Program-made: the position numbers and the translations under genes
From: Marivivens niveibacter
GTDB lineage: Bacteria; Pseudomonadota; Alphaproteobacteria; Rhodobacterales; Rhodobacteraceae
Assembly: GCF_002150005.2 (NCBI RefSeq)
Contig: NZ_MSPP01000001.1
Span: 248,001 to 312,000 of the forward strand
Reading direction: 5' to 3'
Length of the DNA stretch: 64,000 nucleotides
Notes under the pieces: generated by a model
What the model saw: only the letters and a program-made list of their open reading frames with translations
Database searches by the model: none
Told to the model about the DNA's origin: nothing
Shown here: positions 42,463 to 51,668 of the stretch, in pieces
Layout of the letters: each line of letters starts with the position of its first letter
Position numbering within the stretch: position 1 is the first letter of the stretch

Positions 42463-42552
42463 CCCATGATTCCCATGATGAAAAGGCCGAATTGACGCGG
42501 TTTGAATGATTTTCTGTCTGGAACAGGGCGGGGCGGGCTCTATTTCCGCAAC

Positions 42553-43191
42553 ATGAAACGGAATCTGGTGATAGGCGCATCAGGCGGCATCGGCGCGGCC
42601 ATGGTGCAAGCGATGGATGGCGACACGATTGGGCTGTCGCGGTCGGTCAATGGTTTGGACGTCTGTGATGACGCCGGCGTGGCGCGTTTGATCGGCGATC
42701 TTGACGGCCCGTTTGACCGCATTTTTGTGGCGGTTGGCATTCTGGCCCCAGAAGGAGCAGCGCCCGAAAAATCACTGGCAGCCATTGATCCAGATGTGAT
42801 GGCGCGGGTGTTTGCGGTGAACACCATCGGCGTGGCGACTGTGTTGAAACATGCCGCACGGAAACTGGCCGCGAACGGGCGGTTGGGCGTTTTAACAGCG
42901 CGGGTCGGGTCGATTGGCGATAACAATTTGGGCGGTTGGCACAGTTACCGCGCGTCCAAGGCCGCCGCGAACCAGATCATCCGCGGCGCGGCGCTGGAAA
43001 TGAAACGTACCCACCGCGACGCCGTCGTGTTGGCGCTGCATCCCGGCACTGTTGAGACATCATTCACCGCCAATTACAAAGCTAAGAAATTACAGCCAAC
43101 GGAATCCGCACAGATGCTGCTGGACGTTCTGGATAGCGCCACCGAAACGGGTGGTTTCTATGACTACGCTGGAAAACCGATCCCATGGTGA
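42553..43191 (+). CDS. Short-chain dehydrogenase/reductase
   Basis: NAD(P)-dependent oxidoreductase of unknown substrate. The 212-residue product has the dinucleotide motif GASGGIG near the N-terminus and the catalytic YRASK (Tyr-x-x-x-Lys) around residue 134. The C-terminus HPGTVETSFTAN is typical. I start at the ATG at 42553 (MKRNLVIGASGG) because the longer form adds unrelated residues. Its last 7 bases overlap the photolyase gene, suggesting co-expression. Confidence 0.88.
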   Translation: MKRNLVIGASGGIGAAMVQAMDGDTIGLSRSVNGLDVCDDAGVARLIGDLDGPFDRIFVAVGILAPEGAAPEKSLAAIDPDVMARVFAVNTIGVATVLKHAARKLAANGRLGVLTARVGSIGDNNLGGWHSYRASKAAANQIIRGAALEMKRTHRDAVVLALHPGTVETSFTANYKAKKLQPTESAQMLLDVLDSATETGGFYDYAGKPIPW

Positions 43192-44711
43192 AACTGGTTT
43201 TGGTGCTGGGGGATCAACTGTCGCCCGATTTGTCCGCCTTGCGCGAAGCGGACATCGATACAGACATCGTCGTCATGGCCGAGGTCATGGGCGAGGCGAC
43301 CTATGTCAAACACCACCCAAAGAAAATCGCGCTGATCCTGTCGGCCATGCGGAAATTTGCGGCCCGTTTGCGCGATGACGGGTGGACAGTGGCCTATTCC
43401 GAACTGGATGATCCTGAAAATTCGGGGACGATCACGGGCGAATTGCTGCGCTATGCGTCGCAGTATGAAGCGGATGAAATCATCGCCACCGAACCGGGGG
43501 AATGGCGCCTGATTTCTGCGCTCGAGGATATGCCGATCCCTGTGCATCAGTTCGGTGATGATCGTTTCGTTGCTACCCATTCGGATTTTGAAACGTGGGC
43601 CGACGATCGCAAGGCGCTGCGGATGGAATATTTCTACCGCGACATACGCCGCAAGACGGGGCTGCTCATGGACGGCGACCAGCCCGAGGGTGGTAAATGG
43701 AACTACGACCACGACAATCGCAAACCCGCCCCCGATCAGGTCGATTTCAACGGCCCAATGAATTTCTCGCCCGATGAAACGGTGAACGCCGTTCTTGATC
43801 TGGTCGAGGCAAAGTTCGACGACCATTTTGGCGATCTACGCCCGTTCTGGTTTGCGGCGGATACAGAACAGGCGCGGCGGCAGTTGACCCATTGGGTCAA
43901 AGGCGGATTGCCCAAATTCGGCGATTTTCAGGACGCGATGCTGACGGGGCAGCGGTTTCTGTGGCATTCGATCATTTCGATGTACATCAACATCGGTCTG
44001 CTATCCCCGTTAGAGGCCTGTCAGGCCGCCGAAGATGCCTACCGCAACGGCGATGCCCCGCTAAACGCTGTCGAAGGGTTTATTCGTCAGATCATCGGTT
44101 GGCGTGAATATGTGCGGGGCATCTATTTCCTGCACGGGCCCGATTATGTGGACCGCAACGCGCTGGGTCATCACCGCGATTTGCCGTGGTTTTACTGGGG
44201 TGGCGACACAAAAATGCATTGCATTTCACAGGCCGTCGAACAAACCCGCACGGATGCCTATGCTCACCATATCCAGCGCCTGATGGTCACGGGTAATTTT
44301 GGCCTACTGGCGGGGATCGATCCGCATCAACTGCATGAATGGTATTTGTCGGTCTATGCAGATGCCTTTGAATGGGTCGAGGCGCCTAACACCATAGGGA
44401 TGAGCCAGTTTGCCGATGGCGGCGTGATCGCGTCGAAACCCTATGTCAGTAGCGGCAATTACATCGACAAGATGTCGGACTACTGCAAATCCTGCGACTA
44501 CAAGGTCAAAGATAAAACAGGCCCCGATGCGTGTCCGTTTAACCTGCTGTATTGGCATTTTCTGGATCGTCACCGCGACAGGTTCAAAGATAACCACCGC
44601 ATGGGCAATATCTATCGCACGTGGGACCGCATGGACGAAGACCGCCAAAAGGCGGTCCTGTCTGATGCGGAAAACTGGCTGTCGAAACTGGACGCTGGCG
44701 ACGTGATCTAA
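43185..44711 (+). CDS. cryB: Iron-sulfur bacterial cryptochrome / (6-4) photolyase
   Basis: FAD-dependent photolyase-like protein of the FeS-BCP/PhrB group, for light-driven repair of (6-4) photoproducts or light signalling. In 508 residues the N-terminal domain begins LVLVLGDQLSPDLSALREAD, and the FAD domain contains FIRQIIGWREYVRGIYF. The [4Fe-4S] ligands are Cys346, Cys434, Cys437 and Cys450, the same numbers reported for R. sphaeroides CryB. It lies directly after the SDR with a 7-base overlap. Confidence 0.95.
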   Translation: MVKLVLVLGDQLSPDLSALREADIDTDIVVMAEVMGEATYVKHHPKKIALILSAMRKFAARLRDDGWTVAYSELDDPENSGTITGELLRYASQYEADEIIATEPGEWRLISALEDMPIPVHQFGDDRFVATHSDFETWADDRKALRMEYFYRDIRRKTGLLMDGDQPEGGKWNYDHDNRKPAPDQVDFNGPMNFSPDETVNAVLDLVEAKFDDHFGDLRPFWFAADTEQARRQLTHWVKGGLPKFGDFQDAMLTGQRFLWHSIISMYINIGLLSPLEACQAAEDAYRNGDAPLNAVEGFIRQIIGWREYVRGIYFLHGPDYVDRNALGHHRDLPWFYWGGDTKMHCISQAVEQTRTDAYAHHIQRLMVTGNFGLLAGIDPHQLHEWYLSVYADAFEWVEAPNTIGMSQFADGGVIASKPYVSSGNYIDKMSDYCKSCDYKVKDKTGPDACPFNLLYWHFLDRHRDRFKDNHRMGNIYRTWDRMDEDRQKAVLSDAENWLSKLDAGDVI

Positions 44712-44727
44712 GGCCGTCAGGCCTTAG
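44708..44727. terminator. Bidirectional hairpin embedding both stop codons
   Basis: CTAAGGCC-GTCA-GGCCTTAG is a perfect 8-bp stem. The photolyase TAA (44709-44711) is in one arm and the MORN gene TAA (complement 44724-44726) in the other. T tracts are weak on both sides. Confidence 0.6.
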
Positions 44728-46178
44728 TTCGCTGTGGTTTCTTCGGTCGCTTCGCCGTCGGTGGTGTCTTCGGCGACGTATAAATCATCGTTCCATTCAC
44801 CAGCTTCCACCTCGCCCGAGGCATAGGTCATCGTGCCTGCGCCCTGACGGCGGCCCGATACGAACATGCCTTCGTATTTGTCGCCGTTGGAATATGTCGC
44901 AACGCCAAAGCCCGCGATTTCGCCGTTTTGCCAATCCCCAGTGTAGGTAAAGGTTTCATCGGTTTCGGTCGCTGGGTTGTCGGGAATGGTGATTGTGCCT
45001 GTACCCGTACGCTGGCCGCCTGCAAATTCGCCATCATAGACGGACCCGTCGGCATAGGTGGCAATGCCTTTGCCTTCGCGTTGACCGTTGGCCCATTCGC
45101 CTTCGTAGGTGTAACCATCGCCGTAGCGCATAATGCCAAAGCCGTGGTTTTTGGCGGCTTTGAATTCGCCTTCGTAGACCAGACCGTTGGTGTAGGTGGC
45201 GATGCCTTGGCCGTCGATGACGCCATTGGCCCAGCCGCCTTCGTAGGTTGAACCGTCGGGATACGTAATTTTGCCAGTGCCGTTTGGCAGATCGTCAGCA
45301 AATTCGCCGACGTAGACCGATCCGTCGGCATAGGTGACTTGCGCCTGCCCCGACATCGCGCCGTTTTCCCACGATCCAACGTATACATATCCATCGGTGC
45401 CGCGGAACGTGCCCTGGCCGTGGCGGCGGTCGTCCGCAAATCCGCCCTGATAAATATCGCCGTTGGAATAGGTGACGGTGCCTGTGCCTTCGCGGCGGCC
45501 CGCGACCAGATCACCTTCGTAGATGTCGCCATTGGGTTGGACCAAACGGCCTGTGCCTTCGATCTGGCCCGCGACCCACGTGCCTTCGTACACAGTGCCG
45601 TCCGGCATGGTCAGCTTGCCTGCGCCTTCGCGGTCATCGCGCGCCAATTCGCCTTCGTAGACCGTGCCATCGGGGTAGGTGATGGTGCCGCTGCCGTCTT
45701 TGACACCGTTGACCCAAGTGCCGACATAGGAATAGCCGTTTGTTGCGGTCATCGTGCCCATGCCGTGGTGCATTGCGTTGCGGAATTCGCCTTCGTAGGT
45801 TACGCCATTTGCGTATTGGGCAATGCCCGACCCCGTGATGTTACCATCAACCCAATCACCTTCGTAGGTGCCGCCATCAGCAAAGGTGATTTTGCCGGTT
45901 CCGCTGGGTTTACCTTCGGTGAATTGGCCTTCGTAAACCGATCCGTTGGGGAAACGTGCGGTTCCCATGCCTTGGATGCGGCCATCGACCCATTCACCTG
46001 TGTATTCATAACCATTAGGCAGGCGATACGTGCCAATGCCCTGCTGTTTACCATCGACGAATTCGCCTTCGTAGACGCCGCCGTCCTCGTACTGTTTTGT
46101 TTGGATGTCCTGAGCCATGGACGCCCCTGCCATCAAGGCAAATGCAACCCCGCCTACCAGCGCAACGTTCCGAGTCAT
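44724..46178 (-). CDS. Exported protein with about 18 MORN repeats
   Basis: The 484-residue product has a signal peptide (about 1-23, MTRNVALVGGVAFALMAG) and then about 18 tandem 23-residue MORN repeats (pattern YEGEWxxGxxxGxGxxxYxDG) from residue 35 to about 450, with an acidic Thr/Glu tail. One repeat (16th) carries an 8-residue insertion (NPATETDETFT). I start at ATG 46178, because the longer reading adds residues before the signal peptide. MORN arrays bind lipids or proteins; the role here is unknown. Confidence 0.9.
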   Translation of the reverse strand: MTRNVALVGGVAFALMAGASMAQDIQTKQYEDGGVYEGEFVDGKQQGIGTYRLPNGYEYTGEWVDGRIQGMGTARFPNGSVYEGQFTEGKPSGTGKITFADGGTYEGDWVDGNITGSGIAQYANGVTYEGEFRNAMHHGMGTMTATNGYSYVGTWVNGVKDGSGTITYPDGTVYEGELARDDREGAGKLTMPDGTVYEGTWVAGQIEGTGRLVQPNGDIYEGDLVAGRREGTGTVTYSNGDIYQGGFADDRRHGQGTFRGTDGYVYVGSWENGAMSGQAQVTYADGSVYVGEFADDLPNGTGKITYPDGSTYEGGWANGVIDGQGIATYTNGLVYEGEFKAAKNHGFGIMRYGDGYTYEGEWANGQREGKGIATYADGSVYDGEFAGGQRTGTGTITIPDNPATETDETFTYTGDWQNGEIAGFGVATYSNGDKYEGMFVSGRRQGAGTMTYASGEVEAGEWNDDLYVAEDTTDGEATEETTAN

Positions 46179-46320
46179 TGTGGTCTTCCCTGTTTCAGCA
46201 CCGCAGACGTTAATCGACATGGGCATATCTTACAACGCTTTAGCTAGCTGTTGGCGTCAAACGGCTTTCCCTTGCCTGTGGTTCTGCTAAATCTAGGCCC
46301 AACTGATTGATAGGCTGCAC

Positions 46321-47982
46321 ATGACCGACACTTTCCGCATCACCATGGCCCAGTTGAATCCGACCGTGGGCGACATCGAAGGCAACGCCGCCAAAGCGCG
46401 CGCCGCGTGGGAAACCGCCCGTGATGCAGGCAGCGATATGATCGCGTTTCCTGAAATGTTTATCGCAGGCTATTCGACCCAAGATCTGGTGATGAAACCC
46501 GCGTTCCACGATGCTTGCCTAAGACGGATCGAGGCATTGGCCGCCGAATGCGCGGACGGTCCCATTTTGGCCATCGGCGGCCCGCTGAAACGCGATGACC
46601 GTCTGTATAATGCCTATTTCATCTGCAAAAAGGGCCAGATCGCGGCCGTGCAGCTGAAACATTTCCTGCCGAACTACAACGTGTTCGACGAAGTGCGCCA
46701 ATTTAATCGCGGCGCTATTCAAGGCCCATATGATGCGGGTCCGCTGCGGATCGGATCGCCCATTTGCGAAGACGCATGGTTCCGCGATGTCGCCGAAACC
46801 ATGTGCGAAAGCGGCGCTGAAATGTTGGTCGTGCCTAACGGATCGCCCTATTACCGTGGTAAATTTGATCGCCGCATGTCCCATATGGTGGCGCGCGTTG
46901 TCGAAAACGATGTGCCGATGGTCTATGTGAACACCGTTGGCGGCCAAGACGATCAGGCGTTTGACGGCGGATCGTTCGTTCTGAACCGCGGCGGTAAATT
47001 GGCGGTTCAGCTGCCCCTGTTCGAAGAATGCGTTGAACACGTTGATTTCACCCGCACCGCCGACGGGTGGGAGGCAACCCCTGGCCTTATGGCCGTCTAT
47101 GGCGATGACTGGGAACGCGATTACCACGCGATGGTGATCACCTTGCGCGATTACATGCGTAAAACGGGGTTCAAAAAGGTGCTGCTAGGTCTGTCGGGCG
47201 GTATCGATTCCGCGCTGGTTGCGACGATTGCGGTTGATGCGCTGGGCGCAGAAAACGTGCGCTGCGTTATGCTACCGTCCGAATATACGTCCCAAGGGTC
47301 GCTGGACGACGCCGAAGATATCGCAAAACGTTTGGGCGTTCATTATGACTATGTCCCGATCAAAGAAGGCCGCGACGCGATCACCAATACTCTGGCCCCG
47401 TTGTTCGCGGGCCGCGACGCTGACCTGACCGAAGAAAACGTTCAGTCCCGTTTGCGGGGCCTGCTGTTGATGGCGCTGTCGAACAAATTCGGTGAAATGC
47501 TGCTGACCACGGGCAATAAATCCGAAGTCGCCGTGGGCTATTGCACCATCTATGGCGATATGAACGGCGGCTATAATCCGATCAAAGACCTGTACAAAAC
47601 GCGCGTCTTTGAAACCTGCCGCTGGCGGAACGCGAACCACCGCCCGTGGATGGACGGCCCAGCGGGCGAGGTGATCCCAGTGTCGATCATCAATAAACCG
47701 CCCAGCGCCGAATTGCGCCCCGACCAAAAAGACGAAGACAGCTTGCCACCCTATGACATTCTGGACGCGATCCTAGAAGGTTTGGTCGATCAAGAATCCA
47801 GCGTCGCCGATCTGGTCGCACGCGGCTACGACTATGATACCGTCAAACGGGTCGAACACCTGATTTACATCAGCGAATATAAACGGTTCCAATCTGCGCC
47901 GGGTACGCGTTTGACAAAGCGGGCATTTTGGATGGACCGCCGTTATCCGATTGTGAACAGGTTCCGCGATAGTTCCATGTGA
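46321..47982 (+). CDS. nadE: Glutamine-dependent NAD+ synthetase
   Basis: Last step of NAD synthesis: amidation of nicotinate adenine dinucleotide. In 553 residues the N-terminal nitrilase-type glutaminase (about 1-260) has Glu in FPEMFIAGY, Lys in LKHFLPNYNVFDE and Cys in SPICEDAW. The C-terminal ATP-pyrophosphatase domain has the P-loop LSGGIDSAL and the TTGNKSEVAVGY motif. Single gene with its own terminator. Confidence 0.96.
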   Translation: MTDTFRITMAQLNPTVGDIEGNAAKARAAWETARDAGSDMIAFPEMFIAGYSTQDLVMKPAFHDACLRRIEALAAECADGPILAIGGPLKRDDRLYNAYFICKKGQIAAVQLKHFLPNYNVFDEVRQFNRGAIQGPYDAGPLRIGSPICEDAWFRDVAETMCESGAEMLVVPNGSPYYRGKFDRRMSHMVARVVENDVPMVYVNTVGGQDDQAFDGGSFVLNRGGKLAVQLPLFEECVEHVDFTRTADGWEATPGLMAVYGDDWERDYHAMVITLRDYMRKTGFKKVLLGLSGGIDSALVATIAVDALGAENVRCVMLPSEYTSQGSLDDAEDIAKRLGVHYDYVPIKEGRDAITNTLAPLFAGRDADLTEENVQSRLRGLLLMALSNKFGEMLLTTGNKSEVAVGYCTIYGDMNGGYNPIKDLYKTRVFETCRWRNANHRPWMDGPAGEVIPVSIINKPPSAELRPDQKDEDSLPPYDILDAILEGLVDQESSVADLVARGYDYDTVKRVEHLIYISEYKRFQSAPGTRLTKRAFWMDRRYPIVNRFRDSSM

Positions 47983-48017
47983 TCACCGGATCGTGAATGT
48001 CGGTCACGGCTAAGTTA

Positions 48018-48043
48018 GGGCGCGGAACGGTTTCGCGCCCTTT
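48018..48043 (+). terminator. Terminator of nadE
   Basis: GGGCGCG (48018-48024) pairs with CGCGCCC (48034-48040), followed by TTTCGTGTT. It is 35 bases after the nadE stop. Confidence 0.8.
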
Positions 48044-48049
48044 CGTGTT

Positions 48050-48090
48050 CTCCTTTCAAATCAGCGGCACTGTCGTCGCTTTGAAAGGAG
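48050..48090 (+). promoter_or_regulatory. Hairpin that buries the ribosome-binding site of the SH3 gene
   Basis: CTCCTTTCAAA (48050-48060) is an exact complement of TTTGAAAGGAG (48080-48090). An inner AGCG/CGCT pair (48063-48066, 48077-48080) adds to the stem. The 3' arm is the ribosome-binding site AGGAG, six bases before the ATG at 48097. If the whole sequence is transcribed, translation would be shut until the stem opens. An operator is the alternative reading. Confidence 0.65.
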
Positions 48091-48096
48091 TTCGAA

Positions 48097-48777
48097 ATGA
48101 AACCGATCAAAACTGCTCTTATGGGGTCTGCAATCGCGCTAATGGCTGCAGCACCTGCCACGGCTCAATCGCTATCCGCAACCGCAGCAACCGACCTGAA
48201 TGTTCGTTCGGGACCAGGTGCATGGTATGAACCTGTAACTGTTATTCCAGGTGGCGAAATGGCAATGGTTGACGGTTGTTTGTCCAACGCTGAATGGTGC
48301 GAAGTTACCTACGATGGCGTGCAGGGCTGGTCCTATGCCCCTTACCTGACCATCAACGAAGGCGAAGAGTTCGTGACTCTGCCACAGGCAACGGTAACGA
48401 CTGTTGAAACCATTGAAATGGTCGATGTTGAAGCCACCGAAGCTGAAGAAACCGGCGCTGGCCTTGCTGGCGGTGCGGTCGGCGCGCTGATCGCATATGG
48501 TTTGGGTGGCCCTGTTGGCGTGATCGCCGCAACGGGTATGATGGGTGCTGCCGCTGGTGCTGCGACTGTTGAACCAACGACAGAAACCATCACCTACATC
48601 GAAACTAACCCAGTTGAGGCTGTATGGCTGAACGGTGAAGTTGTTGTTGGTGCGGGTATCCCTGAAACCGTGACGACCTATGACACGCCAGAGGTCGCCT
48701 TTGACTATCTGAACGTCAATGGTCAGACCGTTGTGATTGACGCCGAAACCAACGTGATTGTCGACGTTATCGGCTAA
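48097..48777 (+). CDS. Exported SH3 / DUF1236-like envelope protein
   Basis: The 226-residue product has a signal peptide (1-23, ending ATAQS), a bacterial SH3 domain (about 28-85: DLNVRSGPGAWYEPVTVIP, WCEVTYDGVQGWSYA), a Gly/Ala-rich hydrophobic stretch (about 128-155, possibly membrane-associated) and a C-terminal DUF1236-like domain (GIPETVTTYDTPEVAFDYLN, then VIDAETNVIVDVI). Probably periplasmic or cell-wall binding. Translation may be controlled by the hairpin just upstream. Confidence 0.85.
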   Translation: MKPIKTALMGSAIALMAAAPATAQSLSATAATDLNVRSGPGAWYEPVTVIPGGEMAMVDGCLSNAEWCEVTYDGVQGWSYAPYLTINEGEEFVTLPQATVTTVETIEMVDVEATEAEETGAGLAGGAVGALIAYGLGGPVGVIAATGMMGAAAGAATVEPTTETITYIETNPVEAVWLNGEVVVGAGIPETVTTYDTPEVAFDYLNVNGQTVVIDAETNVIVDVIG

Positions 48778-48798
48778 TGTCGCCTAATTAATTGACGA

Positions 48799-48828
48799 AA
48801 CGGCGCGGGTTTTCCTGCGCCGTTTTTT
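48799..48828 (+). terminator. Terminator of the SH3 gene
   Basis: AACGGCGC (48799-48806) pairs with GCGCCGTT (48817-48824), followed by TTTT. Strong 8-bp GC-rich stem. Confidence 0.93.
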
Positions 48829-48885
48829 GTTGTGAACCATCTGGTTTTGGATCAGACATCATGGGTGCAGAATGAAAGACATGCT

Positions 48886-50244
48886 ATGACCTCGCACCGC
48901 GCCCCCATCACCGAAGCCGAAGCTTTTCTAGACGCTTATCCAGATGTATCGGCCATCGATATTGTGTTGACTGACCTAAACGGGATCGGGCGGGGGAAAA
49001 TCATTCGCCGTCACGAACTGCTGCCGTTGTTCAAATCGGGCCGCGGGATGCCTGCGACCTTGTTTGCGCAGGACGTATCGGGCCACGACGTGGATGACGC
49101 GATTGATTGCGTGACAGGCGGCACGGGCGATAGCCGCTGTTGGCCCGTTGCGGGAACCTTGGGGTTTATGCCTGCCACAGGACGCGGGCAGGTTTTGTTG
49201 CAGATGGAGGCGGAAAACGGCGCACCGCACCCCATTGATCCGCGCGGCGCATTGCTGCGTCAGGTCGCGCGGGCGCAGGCCGCAGGTTTCACCCCCATGG
49301 GCGCGATGGAGCTAGAGTTTTATCTTATCGACCGCGACCGCGATGCCCATGGCCGCGTTCAACCCGCACGCGCTGCGATGACGGGGCGGCGGTTGTCGGG
49401 CACCAACTGCATGTCCGTCGATGAACTGGACGAAATGGCGCCGTTCTTTGACGATGTTTATGCGGGCGCTGCGGCGATGGATCTGCCGCTGGAAACCGTT
49501 ATTTCCGAATATGCTGTGGGCCAATTTGAACTGACCTTGCGCTATCGCGATCTGATTTCCGCGGCGGATGATATTATCCGCGCCAAACGCCTGATCCGCA
49601 TGACTGCGCGTCGATACGATATGGACGCCTGTTTTATGTCGAAACCTTTTGGCGAAAGCTCGGGTTCGGGCATGCATTTGCATTTGTCGCTGGCGGACGA
49701 AAACGGCGCGAACCTGTTTGCCGATCAGGGGGATGACCTGTCGCCGCTGATGCTGTCGGCGATTGGCGGCATCCGCGCGTCGATGGCAGATAGCATGTTG
49801 GTATTTGCGCCTGTTCTGAATTCTTGGCGTCGGTTCGCGCGCAAGGTCTATTCGCCCGCCACGAATACTTGGGCTGTCGAAGATCGCGGCGTTGCCCTGC
49901 GCGTCCCTGCAGGTAGCCCCAAATCCCGCCATTTCGAACACCGTATCGGCGGCGTGGATGCGAACCCGTATCTGGTTGCAGCCGTGACTTTGGGCGCTGC
50001 ATTGGACGGGATCGAACGTGGCATCGGGGCAGGGGCCGAAGGTCCTGATGGCGGCGTGGACTATCCCACTCTACCAACCAGCTGGGATCAGGCGATTGAT
50101 CTGTTCGCCGCATCCAATCCGATGAAATCCATTCTGGGCGCCGATTTGCACGCCACATATTCGGCAGTGAAAAAGGGCGAATGGGAAACACTCGCCCTTT
50201 GGGTCACGGATGCCGAATGGCAGCTATATGGGCCGAATTTATAA
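48886..50244 (+). CDS. Glutamine-synthetase family ligase (PuuA/GlnT-like)
   Basis: ATP-dependent glutamate-amine ligase. In 452 residues the N-terminal beta-grasp is followed by the catalytic domain with GSGMHLHLSL (ATP/metal), and the Arg-rich NSWRRFA and VEDRGVALRVP segments. The divergent type suggests gamma-glutamylpolyamine or methylamine use rather than ammonia assimilation; substrate not determinable. I use ATG 48886 (MTSHRAPITEAE). Its 3' end overlaps the convergent gene by 6 bases. Confidence 0.85.
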   Translation: MTSHRAPITEAEAFLDAYPDVSAIDIVLTDLNGIGRGKIIRRHELLPLFKSGRGMPATLFAQDVSGHDVDDAIDCVTGGTGDSRCWPVAGTLGFMPATGRGQVLLQMEAENGAPHPIDPRGALLRQVARAQAAGFTPMGAMELEFYLIDRDRDAHGRVQPARAAMTGRRLSGTNCMSVDELDEMAPFFDDVYAGAAAMDLPLETVISEYAVGQFELTLRYRDLISAADDIIRAKRLIRMTARRYDMDACFMSKPFGESSGSGMHLHLSLADENGANLFADQGDDLSPLMLSAIGGIRASMADSMLVFAPVLNSWRRFARKVYSPATNTWAVEDRGVALRVPAGSPKSRHFEHRIGGVDANPYLVAAVTLGAALDGIERGIGAGAEGPDGGVDYPTLPTSWDQAIDLFAASNPMKSILGADLHATYSAVKKGEWETLALWVTDAEWQLYGPNL

Positions 50245-51156
50245 CAGCTGGTAGCTGTGCGGCACGAAATGGAACCCGTTTTCCGATCGCGTGTCGATGT
50301 AACCCAGTCCGGGGAACGGCATGTGATAGCCCACAACAGGAATACGGTCTGCGGCTGCCATCCCCAAAATACGCTTGCGGGTTTCGGCGGCGGCAGTTTT
50401 GTCCATGTCAAAACGGACTTCCCATTCGGGGTGCTGTAGCGACCAGACATAGTGATTGGTCGTATCGGCCATCAGCAGCAGTTGGCTGCCATTCGATTCC
50501 AGCATGTAACCCATATGACCGGGCGTGTGCCCATGCGCAGCAACGGCAGTGATGCCTGACCGCACCGAACCACCATCCCCAAGGAATGTCATCTTTTCAG
50601 CCAGTGGGCGCACCTTTGCGTCAAAACCATCGTTCCCAGCTGCGGCCCAATGGTCATATTCGACCTGACCCGTGACATAGGCCGCATTGGCAAAGGTCAC
50701 GCCAGCATCGCCCGACAAACCGCCAATGTGGTCGCCGTGCATGTGGGTCAGCACAACATGGGTGATGTCATCTGCCGAATAACCCGCCCCAGCCAAGGCC
50801 GAGGTGATCCCGTCAGCCGATAGGCCCGTGTCGAACAGGATAACTTCGGACCCTGTGTTCACGACCGTGGGGGTAAAGAAATTCACGCTGCGGTCGGCAG
50901 GGATAAAGTTTTCGGCGGAGGCCGCTTCGAATTCTTCGGCGCTGGCGTTCATGCCAAAGGTGCCTTGGGGGTTATCCATCGGGCGGCTGCCCGCCAGCAG
51001 GGTTGTTACCTCGAATTCGCCCAGATTGAATGTGCGGTGGGTGATCGGTGTGGGTTCAGGCGACGTCGCGTGCCCAGCGGCGGATGCGTTCATGGCAAAG
51101 CTCGCGATAGGTAGAGTTGCGCCAGTTAATAGCGCCTGTCGGCGTGTAATGGTCAT
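50239..51156 (-). CDS. Tat-exported metallo-beta-lactamase-fold hydrolase
   Basis: In 305 residues: a twin-arginine signal (TITRRQALLTGATL), then an MBL fold with the zinc motif THMHGDHIGG and the downstream AAHGHTPGHMGY, MADTTNH and GYHMPFPG histidines/aspartate. Likely a periplasmic hydrolase (lactonase- or esterase-like); substrate unknown. Convergent to the glutamine-synthetase-family gene. Confidence 0.88.
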   Translation of the reverse strand: MTITRRQALLTGATLPIASFAMNASAAGHATSPEPTPITHRTFNLGEFEVTTLLAGSRPMDNPQGTFGMNASAEEFEAASAENFIPADRSVNFFTPTVVNTGSEVILFDTGLSADGITSALAGAGYSADDITHVVLTHMHGDHIGGLSGDAGVTFANAAYVTGQVEYDHWAAAGNDGFDAKVRPLAEKMTFLGDGGSVRSGITAVAAHGHTPGHMGYMLESNGSQLLLMADTTNHYVWSLQHPEWEVRFDMDKTAAAETRKRILGMAAADRIPVVGYHMPFPGLGYIDTRSENGFHFVPHSYQLL

Positions 51157-51233
51157 TAATAGTCTCCCTATTTCAATAATTAAGTGAGATAGGGCGGCTG
51201 CTATGGCGGGTTAGTCAAACTATCGTGAGTGGA

Positions 51234-51608
51234 TTATTCCCACCAGCGATCAATCGTTGCGATCTGATCATCGGTCCAACCGAAATGATGCGCAAATTCG
51301 TGGGTGGTGACATGGGCGACCAGTTCGGCAAAGGTCACGTCCCCGCGTTCGGCCCATTCATCAATGATCGGACGGCGGAACAACCAAACGGTGTCATCCA
51401 CGCTTTCGGCGAACCCTTTTTGCGTCAGTGGCACACCGACATACAGCCCCGTCAGAGTGTATGGATCGTCCTCTTCGTCGTCCTCGGGCCAGTCATCGAC
51501 GCAAATCGCGACAGCGCGGGCGTGTTCGTTAAACGGCGCAGGGAAATGATCGGCCGTTTTGCGGGCCAATTCGGCGATTTGATCGTTGGTGGGGGCGGTA
51601 TAGTCCAT
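51234..51608 (-). CDS. Small zincin metallopeptidase-like protein
   Basis: A 124-residue protein with the zinc-protease motif HEFAHHFG (HExxH type) near the C-terminus and an acidic middle (WPEDDEEDDPYTL). It matches the COG3824-type minimal metallopeptidase family. The start is ATG at 51608. The much longer reading frame upstream is the antisense of gltX and should be ignored. Confidence 0.85.
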   Translation of the reverse strand: MDYTAPTNDQIAELARKTADHFPAPFNEHARAVAICVDDWPEDDEEDDPYTLTGLYVGVPLTQKGFAESVDDTVWLFRRPIIDEWAERGDVTFAELVAHVTTHEFAHHFGWTDDQIATIDRWWE

Positions 51609-51668
51609 AACCCCGATATGGACATTTATAGCCCAATATGAAAGAGGCAGAACGAACAGGAGATGAAC

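Noticed and set aside
40860-42509. 549-codon plus-strand frame across leuA
   Set aside because: Antisense shadow of leuA with no recognisable domain.
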